Source: Semisulcospira habei
Lineage: Eukaryota > Mollusca > Gastropoda > Semisulcospiridae
Direction: 5' to 3'
DNA: 64,000 nt
Assembly: GCA_036245525.1 (NCBI GenBank)
Contig: BTPG01000007.1
Coordinates: 123,563,117-123,627,116, forward strand
Made by a program: the position numbers and the translations under genes. Shown in pieces: positions 34,701-46,700 of this stretch. The first letter of the stretch is position 1. Each line of letters begins with the position of its first letter. The notes beneath the pieces were generated by a model, which did not search any database, had not been told where the DNA came from, and was given only the letters and a program-made list of their open reading frames with translations.

Positions 34701-37700
34701 GTAGCGCTTGAAACCGGTTGGACAGCACCAGTTTGAACTCTTCTCTAACTCCAGTTTCTCTCAGGAGGCCTACATTATAGCGCTGTCTTCTTTTTGTCTC
34801 TGTGCGGCTTTTCTTTAGCTTGAGCTTCATTCTTAAGGTAAGCAGATGGTGGTCTGAGGCGACATCTGCTCCCCTCCTCACTCGAACATCTTGAAGGGAT
34901 CTTCTGAATTTCTTGCTAATGCAGATATGGTCTATTTGGTTCTCTGTTGTATGGTCAGGTGAGACCCAAGTTGCTTTGTGTATTCTTCTGTGTGGGAAGA
35001 TGCTGCCTCCAATGACAAGTCGGTTTAGAGCACAAAAGTCTACAAACCTCTCCCCGTTCTCACTCATCTCCGAGCCTAGTCCCTGTCTCCCCATCACCTC
35101 TTCGTATCCGGTGTTGTCCTCCCCTATTTTGGCATTAAAATCGCCCATGACGATGGTGTTTCTCTTCCTCGTCACTGTCATTGGTGGGCGCATAACACTG
35201 GATGACGTTCAGCTTGAGCTTTTTCTTGGTTCTAAAGGCTGCTGTTATAATTCTTGGCCCAAGAGGTTCCCAGCCCATCAGCGCTCTCTGTGCCACTGGT
35301 GACAGCATGAGTGCTACTCCTTCTGTATGGGGGGCATTCTCCTCTTCATGACCTGAATACAGAATCATCTCCCCACTTAACAGCCTTTTCTGGCCAGACT
35401 GCGTCCATCTGGCTTCACTGATGCCTAGCAGGGAAAGGTTGTACTTTTGCATTTCCGCTGCTATCTGGGCGGCCTTGCCGCTCTGGTACATGGTCTTGAC
35501 GTTCCATGTGCCCATGGTTGTATCCCTGGATAGAGAGAGGCGGCTCGGTCCTGTGGCTTCCGAAGACTTCCGGCTTTCACCACAGGACGTCATAAGTCTT
35601 CTAGTAGAAGAACCTTCCTCCTCCAGGAAAGGAATTACTGTTAGTCTTTTCGTCGGCGTTTTTGTAGCTATTTCCTTTTTTGCAGGGTGGGGAAGCTAAC
35701 CCCACGCCCACCCCCCTTACTAGGAGGACCAGGGGTTTTCTGTCAGGGTCACCTTCCCTTAGACCATGTTGGTTCACGGCACCTTATTTCATTCGGTGCA
35801 CCCCTCTCACGAGGGACCCCCTATCCACCACCCAGGGGACGCGCCTCAACGCCGTATGGTCCCAGCGCGAGGTCTATTTTTGAAACTTTACCATAATTGA
35901 CTCTTTACCTGTACAGAGAACTTTCTGACATAAGTATCATGAGGTACTAATTTTCCCTGCACCATTGTGGGACATAGGCAGCCCTTGGCAAACTCAGTTG
36001 TTTCCATTATTTGAAATGTCGGCCATGTGCAGGTGAACCCTCCCAACATCAGCTCATCATCGATGGGCTTGACACCCTTCTCCCAGCCCCCACCTGGTCT
36101 CAACCCCTGGCAGCAGAATACCAACACCTATGGCTACAACTTTGGCGGCGATGTGAACTTTGTCAACAACAATGTGCCCTTCAGCCAGGGCTACTCCGTG
36201 CCATTCCAAAACGGGCTGGTGGACCAGAGCGCCCAGCTGCTAGCAGCCCAAGAGGAAGAAGAGCGAAAGAAGACGGAGGAGCAGTTTACGTTGGTGTTGA
36301 ACGACTTTGTCAAGGAGCTGAAGGAGGTCATGCAGAAGGACCTGTGTAAGAAGATGGTGGAGAACTCAGCGTTCAAGACCTTTGAGTCCTGGTGGGACGC
36401 TGAGGAAGTCAAGTCAAAGGTAACTAAATAAGGCTGACCTCTTTCAGCAAGATGCACAGATTCTCACGAGCCCCTGCAATCTTCATAGGCTCACCAGAAT
36501 GTGTGTGTGTCTTGCAGATCTGATCTGATGGACACGTAGGAACTCAGGTTATAGATATTTAACTTTTAATTTAAGCCCTTCACTGCGGAGAAAAATTGAA
36601 CACTACCCTAGCTGCAAGAGGTATTGATCCTGATGAGCCCCCGCAGTTGCAGAGGCTCATGAGGATCAATACCTATTGCAAAAACCACTTTGTGATTACT
36701 GGGATCTTTGACTTTGGACTTGCACTGATTTAAAAAAACACTCTGTGCATCTACGGACAGTGAAAGCGTTAATGGTTGTATTTATACATGACCCACATGA
36801 TTTTGTTTATGTCTGTGCACAAGATTTTTGTTGCTGATGTTTAGGTTCCTGGACTAAACACTCCCAGGCTCACCCTGCAGTGTGACTGTGAATATTGTGT
36901 AAATGCTTTTAACCCCATGGCTGTATTTCCCAAATATATTTTAGAGGTGTCATTTAACAACTATGTACCAGTGGCAGTTTCAGGAGATGGATCAACCATG
37001 ATAATTCAAGGGCAGTGCCAGATCAGGGTGGCTGCTAATGGCACCAAGCAAATCTGGCACTACCCTTGATTTGAGTTATGATGGTTGATCCATCTCATGG
37101 TGTAGGGTGTCTGATCTGAGTGGGTTAAATCACTGCACTTGGTAGACAGCCACACTTTGACTTTAGAGGATAACCCTGTAGATTCAAATAGAGCTGACCT
37201 CTGCCAGCCAGAGGCAGAGAATGATAGATTATTGGGACGTGCAGGGTCTCATGAAAACTGATGTCCTTTGAGCTGGTGGGACACAGAAATGATTGAGTTA
37301 ACCCATATCATACTGAGGCTAAAAGGTGTTTGTGCAAAGATTTCTGTTTCTTTGACTTCCCAGTGCTAACTCAGAAGCCCATGATAGCGCAGTATTGGAG
37401 CCTAATATAAGGTTAGCACAAGTCAGTTTTGACACTTTGACAAAGGAGAAATAAAAAAGATGAGGCATGTTATAATTCGCAATGTTTGTTTTTATGCAGC
37501 AACCTGTCAAACCAGTTCCCGTAGAGAAGGTCGAAAAACCATCCAAACCCTCTATACCCAGCGCGACGGAGGGTATTAGTTCTGCCATAGCTTCACTGTT
37601 CGAATCCAGACATCCCTGGACCAGAGATGGAGGCTTGGAAAGTGGGCTCGGCTTCAGCGGATTCGGCAGCGGTGGTTTGCTGGGCATTCGCGGTGGAATG

Positions 37701-40700
37701 CCACGCTTGCCATCATTCAAGGTGAAGATTAGAAAGAAAAAGAAGGGGAAAAAAATGTTGCTGGTCTTCAAAGCCAGAAGGTCCAAAATTACAGATCAAC
37801 ATGCATTGGGTTTTTTTTTGTGTGTGTTGGCCGTTTGTGCAGTATAGGTCCGATATAACCTGATTTGAGCAAACACCCTTATAACAGATCACCTGTCATT
37901 AAAGACCATCATTTAGGTGGCGGCAGCCACCTAAATGATGGTCTTTAATGACAGGTGATACTTTTACCCCTTCATCGCTTCTCGTGAGAGAGCACTTGTC
38001 TTTTAAGTCCATTTTTCTCTGGCAAGAAAAGGTGGTTCTCACAACAGGTTCTAGTGAAGTGCATACATGTCTTTGGTTACTGAATAAGTTTTTTAACAAG
38101 CCCAAAAACTCACCATAAGAGACATTTTAGCTCGTGAATAGTCTCTCTTCTAATTTTCTTGTTGAAGAAGATGAGTAGCCTTCTGTCAGTCTTGGTGCTT
38201 GTGTACTTTGCTCAAGGGTTTCCACTCAGAAATTTGGTGAGAGGTTTTGTTCTTGTCGTTCTGAAGTGCTTTTCTTGTTTCCTTGGAACTTAATTGTATT
38301 TAATGCATATTATAATTTATATGCATAGCTTTTTGTCTGGACTTGCTTATCCCCTCGACTGTTACTGATAATAGTTAATACCGCTTGGCCAAAAAGATGA
38401 ATAGCTCTATACAAGTCTTTCCGTCGAGTGGGACAATCCGTAGTGATCAAGAGGTGAAAGGTGTGCTGAAGGTGACAGATGTTAACCCTTTGGCTGTCAG
38501 TGGTTTTTGTCTTAATGATTCCTGCAGGAATTATCACAACAAAAGCGGCTACCAACAGCCAAAGGGTTGATGATAATAATAATGATAGCATTTAATTAGC
38601 ATTATAGCCCAGCGTTAACCACGTTGGTTCTCAACACTTAAAATCATAGAGACACCAAAAGCAAGACGCCAAAGACAACTCAAAGGGCCAAGGGGGAATA
38701 AAATATTAAAGGGAAAGTGATGACAAAGAACAACTAAAGACTGTTGCCAGCAAATGTAGAAAAAGAATACAACTTTGAAAGCTAGAGGACTAGACAGACG
38801 TGTGAGTTAAGACAAGTTTTTAGTTGGACTTAATTTCATTCGTTCGCAGAAAAAGTACCGACCACCTTCGCCCACCTCCAACGAAAGATCGACACAAGAC
38901 AAACCAACAAAGAGAAAAGAGGAAGAGGGTGGAGATGCAGAGGAGGCAGAATCAGGTGTGTTTGATAGGATAGTTTAAGTGTGGTGCCTGATGACAGTCC
39001 AAGGATGGTGCCTGAATAGTTTGGTGCCAAAAGGCACCAAGCTACTCTGGCACCACCCTTGAACAATTGTGGTCAATCTTTCTCTTTTACTGGTATGTAG
39101 TTTTTAAAGGACAACTCTCGAATTTCGGAAATTTCAACTTTAAAAGCACAGACCAGCACAAATGGGATGTAAAGCGCCTAGAAGTTATGTGCTGGTGCAA
39201 TAGAATCTGTTTGAGTGACCACCCTTAAGAGGATCACCTGTCATTAACCCTTTTCATCCTGGTACACCCTTTGCTTGAAATCAGTCTGTGATAGTTCAAG
39301 GGTGGTGACAGAATAGCTTGGCGCCTCAGGCGCCAAGCTATTCTGGCACCACCCTTGAACTAAAATGCTTGATCTATACCCTAATCTGCAATTTAGCCTT
39401 CATAGGACAATAAGCAACTGTTTAAAAATCAGCCTGAGGGTGAAATGGGTTAAAGACCATCAATTAGGTGGCTGTAACTATGACTGTGGCTGTAGCCACC
39501 TAATGATGGATAATAGTACTAACAGATAAGGATATAGACCAATGGCTTTAGTTGAAGGGTGGTGCCAGAATAGCTTGGCGCCTAGAGGTGCCAAGCTATT
39601 CTGGCACTACCCTTGAACTATTTTAGTCAAACTTATTTCACACACTGGTGTATTCCGAATGATAAGGGTTAAGACCACTATGTTTTGGGTTTAAACGACA
39701 GTGCATATATAAAACACTAGATACAACACAAGACATAACACATTTTAAAAGGTCTTGGCCACAGTTGACTGACCTGACAGGATACAACAAACTTTGGGTA
39801 TAGGCATTTTGTTATGTTTGGAGTTCACTGTAGTGTTGTTGACAGAATACCTGTAAACTTTTACTTTTGACCCTTTGATTGTGTTGTTTTATGTAGACGC
39901 GGAGCGTGACATGTCAAAGTCCCCCAAGCCGTCCACCAGTCGTCGTGTCATCTATAGCAGTGGCAGTGATGAGGAGTCTGACGAAGAAAAGGAAGCCTCG
40001 GCAGGTCAGTTTCACATCTGTTGCTATCGTGAGACAAGAATAAAACACGTCCATGTGCTGATGTGTTGCTATCGTGAGACAAGAATAAAACACGTCCATG
40101 TGCTGATCTGTGATTTTGGACGCTACAGCTTAACCCCTCGACTACTGCTGATTATACTGCTTGACAAAAAAGATTTGGGGCGGTCCGTGCCAAAGGTGCA
40201 AGGTTTGAAAACAGGTTCCGGCATCGGACTTTTCTCCTCTGGTAAGTGTCACCGTTAATTCGGGCGGACCGTCGGGGGTTCTTTCTCCGGGTACTCCAGT
40301 TCTTCCACCCCCCACACTTTGGTACCGGTTTCAGGCCACTTTACAAATTTCAAATACAAGCGATCTAAAATCTCTGTAACTTCAGTAGCTGAACTGGCCC
40401 CTTTGTCTGTCTTGTACAGTGTTTGTCTTAACCCATATCCATCGGTATACGCCCGCGTGCGTACACACCCATTTCCATCGGAATACTCCGCCGCGCGTAG
40501 GCCCCCCTTTCCGACGGTATACTCGCCGACGCGTAGTTTAGGTGGTTCCCCCGTGTCCCTCTGTGTACACGCAAACCCCTACTTCCCATGACATCACAGG
40601 TTAGTGCTCTAAACGTCATCGAAATATGTGCACATTTCCCAGTTCCGACCGAGAATTTGCTGGAAGTTGTAAGCCTTTTTTACGCTAATTTTTGCCGTGT

Positions 40701-43700
40701 GTTAGAGTGAATACATCGAGCATGATGGCCGAGCCAGGTGAGAGAGAGGATGTGAGCGATACAAGCGGCGATTTTGAATTAGATCCTGACGACAACATAT
40801 TAGGGGAAGATGAAGAGTTGGTGTAGATTCGAGATTTACAAGTTTACGATGAGTTGAGTGATTTAGTTCGTCAAATTTTCGGTGATAGTGGGGAAGACAA
40901 CGATGATTTTCCTGGGTTTCAAGATGGCTGGCAACGTGACAATTTTATTCCTTGTGTCAATAGAAAATGTGTAGTTTTCAAACCACTTGATGGATTTCAT
41001 TCATTCTTTTTTTATTAGGCAGAAAATAGAAGTGTGTATATTTTACAGGCATATATGCTGCAGTGATTTTGGATCCTTCTATTGAAATAATGTATTTGAA
41101 CACAAGGTATGTGAACATTTTTGCAATAAACTCACTTTTACACTAAAATAATTTTTTTCTGTTGTCTTTTTCTCAGTTTACTTTTACATGGATAGCTAGT
41201 ATATTCAATGCTGAATCTGCTGATATGCAACACGTAATGTTTTAGGGTGGGGTTGAGACTGTTTTAAGCCTTTTATACAACTACCACTCGTGCACTAAAA
41301 TTTCCTAAAAAACGGTCAGCTCTGAGCAGGCACTCTCTGTAAGGCCTCTTAGCTCACAGAGTGCCTGACTGGAAGTGTCTTCCAAATGGATATGGGTTAA
41401 ATGGTGTAAATCCGTGTCTGTTACGTGAGTGTGCGTGTTGGGTTTCAGTTCGCGACGCTTTGAGTCGATTCGCACAAAAATTGAGAAAAAGTGCCTATAT
41501 AATTACGGTATTATTATTATTATTATTTGTAATATTCATCTTTTCCGCCAAGTGGTATTGTCCATAGCAGCCGAAAGGTTAAAAAGCTGTTAGATTGTGA
41601 CGACATATCAACACACATTTATATTCAGCAGGGTGAGATTTGAATGCAGATATTTGCCACAAAAACGGGTGCTCAGTATTTGTCCTGTTTGAACTAAGGC
41701 TTCACCACCCATCTTTTCACAAGCTATGTGAGTGGGCACACGTAACAGAGTTATTGTTACTGTCATTTAGCACATCAGGAAATCTTCTGCATAGCAAAGG
41801 AGAAGAAGAGCAGAAACGTTTTTTATTTAACATCTAGACTTCATAGTTGACCCAGCAGTATTGTAAGATGCAACACGATCATCTGCATGGGTGACAGTCT
41901 TCAGTCCTGGAGGCAAATTTAACTTCTTAAAATTTTCAGAAAGGCGATTGGCTCACGTGCAAAGCTAAAGTGAGTATGTTTTGGGCCAGTGATCGTCCAT
42001 TCGCCAGTGTCCGGTGCCCGTGATAAACTTTAACGTTGGCATTTTCTCAAGACTATTCAAGCCGCAGTCTTCAAACTTGGCCTAAGGATATTTTGTGACA
42101 AGACCTTTCTAAACATATCAATTTGAGTGACCTCTCACAAAGGTCAAGGTCACGGGGGATCAGGAAATATGTCAAAAATAGCTATATTTTGAAAGCAGAC
42201 CTAGAGACAACAGTTGAGATGCTGTACCCACTGTTAGGAAAGATCTGGGAAGAGGAGGTGATGCCAGCTGACTGGAAGGAGGGGTACCTAATCAAGCTTC
42301 CCAAGAAAGGCGACCTCAGCAAGTGTTCCAACTACAGAGGAATCACCTTGCTGTCAGTACCAGGAAAGGTCTTCAACAGGATCATCCTAGAGAGAATGAA
42401 GAGCTCCGTTGACCCCCAGCTGAGAGACCAGCAAGCAGGATTCAGGAAGAACCGATCATGTACAGACCAGATCGCCACTCTCCGCATCATCGTGGAACAG
42501 TCTCTGGAGTGGAGCTCCCCGCTGTACGTCAACTTTGTGGATTATGAGAAAGCATTTGACAGCGTGGACCGAGAGACTCTGTGGAAACTCCTACGACACT
42601 ACGGTGTACCCACAAAGCTCGTCCGCCTGATCAAGAGCAGCTATGATGGCATGACATGTCGCGTGATCCACGAAGGGCAGTTCACCAGAGAGCTCCAGGT
42701 CAGAACTGGTGTCAGGCAGGGGTGTCTGCTGTCTCCGTTCCTCTTCCTACTGGCCATAGACTGGGTCATGAAGATGACCACAGAGCACAGACGAAGTGGA
42801 ATACAGTGGACACTGTGGACACAGCTTGACGACCTCGATTTTGCAGATGACTTGGCTTTACTGTCCCACACTCATCAACAAATGCAGGACAAGACCACGA
42901 GGCTTGCTGACATCTCGTCCCAAGTGGGCCTCACCATTCACAAACAGAAAACAAAGACAATGAGGCTGAACACAACCAGGGAAGAACCAGTCTTGCTTGC
43001 TGGCACCCCGTTGGAGGAGGTGGAGTCCTTCACCTATCTCGGGAGCATCATAGACAAAAAAGGCGGCACTGATGCAGATGTCAGAGCACGAATCGGTAAA
43101 GCCAGAGCAGCCTTTCTCCAGTTGAAAAAAGTGTGGAGTTCCAGAGAGCTGTCACAACACACCAAAGTCCGGATTTTCAACTCCAATGTAAAAGCAGTTC
43201 TCCTATATGGAGCAGAGACATGGAGATTGACAAAAACCACAGTCAACAGAGTACAGACCTTCATGAACAGTTGCCTTAGAAGAATTTTGAAAATCCACTG
43301 GCCAGAGAAGATCAGCAACGTCAGACTCTGGGAGAGAACAGAGCAGATAACAGCAGAGAATGAAATTGGGCGAAGAAGATGGGGATGGATCGGTCACAGT
43401 CTGAGAAAGCCAGCTTCCAGTATCACTAGGCAGGCATTGTCATGGAACCCCCAGGGAAAGAGGAAAAGAGGTAGGCCGAGAAACTCCTGGCGTCGAGACC
43501 TCCAAGCAGACATCAAGAGACTGGGAACCACCTGGAGTAGAATCGAAGGAGAAGCACAGGACAGGAGTTGCTGGAGGTCTCTCGTCGACGGCCTATACCC
43601 GGGTAGGGGTGACAGGCGTAAGTAAGTAAGTAAGCTATATTTTGACACAATTTATTTTTTCTCAAATACTATTTACAACTTCAAACCTAACCTTTGTACA

Positions 43701-46700
43701 AAGTTACCTGATGGTAAGATCTTTCTATGCATGCTAATTTGGTTTATCCCTCGGAAAGGTCAAGGGCTCAAGAAATAGGTCCGAAATAGCCATATTTGAC
43801 AAGATGTTTTTTTTCTCAAATACTATTCACAACTTTAAACCCAAACTTGCTACAGAGATACCTGATGGGAAGACCTTTCTATGCACACTAATTTGGTTGA
43901 TCCATCAGAAAGGTCAAGGGTCATGAGAGCTCAGGAAATGGGTAAACAATAGCCATATTTTGACAAAAGATGTTTTTTTTTCAAATACTGTTCACAACTT
44001 CATACCCAAAGTTGGTACACAGATACCTGATGGTAAGACCTATCTATGCATGCTAATTTGGATGACCCCTCGGAAAGGTCAAGAGTCACAAGTGGCTGGC
44101 AAATGTGTGTAAAATGCCAGTTTTTGATAAAATTGTAGGTATTATCAACATTTTTGCAAACTTTTCAACCAAATTCAGCACAAAGATAGCTGATGATAAG
44201 ACCTTCCTATGCATGCTAATTTAGTCGACTCATCACAAAGGTCAAGGGTCACCGGGGGTTGACAGATGTGTGAAAAATGCTTACATTTTCCGAAAACATG
44301 GATTTTTCTGCTGCAGAAGCCAGCCCTTGTCACAAAGGTCACACATATGTAAATCGGTCATACACGTTGGCCATAATGGCTTTGCATTTCTTGTTTTCAG
44401 TTTTTGATTCAGACAGAACAGCCCTTCAGACAGTTTGTTCCATCTGCAAGAGGCATGAATTCTCATGAGCGCCTGCGTCTGCAGGGGCTCATGAGAATTT
44501 GTCTCTTGGTGGCCATGGACTAGGGGGCATAGTTAGTCCGTGGACCGCTTTTAGTCATTTTTCACACTGTCACCCATGCATTTGCAAAAGGGATCTTGTG
44601 CACTATAAACTTTTTTTGGTTTTGTGTCCCTTTAACATTTGTGGTTTTGTGTCCCTTTAACATTTGTTTTCATCATTTCAGTGGAGGATGAAGAAGAAGA
44701 GGAAGAAGAAGAGGAGAGCGCTGGCAGTGATGATGAAAGTGACGATGATGATTTTGAAGAGGAGGAAGAAGAAGATGACGACGATGATGATGATGATGAC
44801 GCAGAAGATTCGGAAGTCTCCGTCGCCGACTCTGATGAAGAAGATGAGGAGGAGGAGGACGATGCAGAGGAAGGTGCCAGGACCAAGGGCAAAGTCGAGG
44901 TCACCGTGCAAGATGAGGATGAGGAGTCGCAGGACGTCAGGTAAGATTTGTTGATTTCATCTTTGATTGTTACAATAGAAAATGTTGTTAGCATTCACTC
45001 TTTTCAGACCACCCTTAACCCTTTCAGCCTGGCAAACCACTGTAGCGGTTGGCGGTCTCGTATACCGTTCAACCCGGCAAACCGCGTCAGGTGTTTTGTA
45101 TCGCGCGCCCGGTGATGCGCGAGCTTCGCTGCGCGTGTGGTGACCTCGCCCTTCGCACTGACACATCCTGTTTACACTACAGTGTCCTGACAGTGCGCAC
45201 GTTCTTTCGTATGTGGTATGCAGTCATTTTTGCGGCACTAGCGTGGGAATTACTGTTAAAATGGCGAGTGGATGTGTAGATATTCGGAGTGATAAAATTT
45301 TGTGTTTGGACACATGGTTTCAAAAGCAGATAGCTTTGATGTATTGGGACATGTGTGCCTACCTACTGCATGGCAGCATAACCACGTGTCCGCAGTGTCA
45401 GCTGAAGCGATCGACGGTTGAGGCAATGACAACGGCAATGACTTACAGCTTGATTCTGATGCTGAATTCAGAGATTCTAATTGACATTCTGTTCTTTTGA
45501 TGCCACACCTTGGTGCACCTGTAGGTGACTCTGTGGACACCAACAACACACATTGGTCACGTGTAGCACGTGTATAGTCTTTACAACTCTGGTACTTCCA
45601 TCCGAGACACAACACAAACACACTGATCATCGTTTGATGCCGCTTATTACATGTTGTCTAGACCTTGAATATACTGTATCAGTGGCAGGTGTAAACAATG
45701 ACATCTGGTGACAAGGTAGGGGCCTTACTGTGTATCGGCATCCTGGAAATGGATGGACACTAATGTGTCACAGCAACAGATGCTCTATTTAGTGATGCAT
45801 GTTAAATAACAACGACCTGTCACAGTGTCATGCACGAAAGACATTTTTTAAAAGTTTATTGTCACCTGTCACTATTTTTTTCACCAGGCATTACGACACA
45901 TGTGACACAGAGTGGTCAAATCCATAAAACGGTAGTCCATCCAATGGCAAATCAGTACATATATACCTTTATGGGAATATCTGTTGTCAATTAGTTTTTA
46001 CAAATATTTTACAGTGCACACCATTTTCAACAGAAATTTCTCAAATAAAGTCAGGGCTGAAGGGTATATAAACTTCTTAATTACTCAGGGCTGAAAGGGT
46101 TAACCCTTATCATTCAGAATACATCAGTGTGTGAAATAAGTTTGACTAAAATAGTTCAAGGGTAGTGCCAGAATAGCTTGGCGCCTCTAGGTGCCAAGCT
46201 ATTTTGGCACTACCCTTGAACTAAAGCCATTGGTCTATATCCTTATCAGTAAGTACTATAATGTAGCTTGCATATGGCAGTGTACACATTTGAAGCTTTT
46301 AGCCTCAGTATGATAAGGGTTAAGGGAAATCACCTGTCATTAACTCTTTGCCTTCTAGGTAACTTTTCTGCATTATGTACTCTGCCGCCAAGTAATTTTG
46401 TTAAGAGTTATATTTCTGGATCCGGTTCACTTGCCAAGTAATGGCTTGCAGCAACACATTCAGCATGAAAAATAACCAGGCACACACACTGCACGCAAAC
46501 CTTGTTTGGAAGGATCTTGCCGCCTGTAGTGTGTTACAGGAAATTGCTTTATGACAGCTGGAGCTGCAAGCTGTAGGTAAAGAGCTACAGACCATCATTT
46601 AGGTCGCTGTGGCCACATAATTAATGATGGTTTTGAGCCTCATGAGTTTTAGACCCGAGGTCCCATTTCTCAAATTTTGGTGGTGTTGCCTAACGAATAT

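Larger units (their letters stand above)
33176..35872 (-). mobile_element. LINE with endonuclease (RTE-like), internally deleted
   Basis: Flanked by the 12-bp duplication 'tctatttttgaa' (33164-33175 and 35873-35884). It contains a 5' UTR, an AP-type endonuclease, a linker, and an RT lacking about 550 bp. The tail is (GTAA)n. Lies in SETD1 intron 7. The clade call (RTE-like) is tentative, based on the endonuclease N-terminus and the tail. Confidence 0.85.
41955..44400 (+). repeat. ~155-bp-periodic repeat element, longest copy, split by a LINE
   Basis: The 5' part is 41955-42192 and the rest 43635-44400. Units start near 43663, 43818 and 43980 with 'caaatact-ttcacaacttc'. Each has 'cctgatggtaaga' and 'ggaaaggtcaagggtca'. 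Non-coding; the repeat class is unknown to me. Confidence 0.8.

Noticed and set aside
37721..37845. Read-through extension of SETD1 exon 9 ([11 protein letters not shown]...)
   Set aside because: It ends in a stop and breaks the link to exon 10; the gtgaag donor restores the frame. A minor isoform is still possible.
42123..42197. N-terminal 25 residues of the 500-residue RT frame
   Set aside because: They come from the host repeat upstream of the LINE insertion point, not from the LINE.
44632..44994. Long Ser-rich - strand frame and Met/Lys-rich + frame
   Set aside because: Shadows of the Asp/Glu codon run in SETD1 exon 12.
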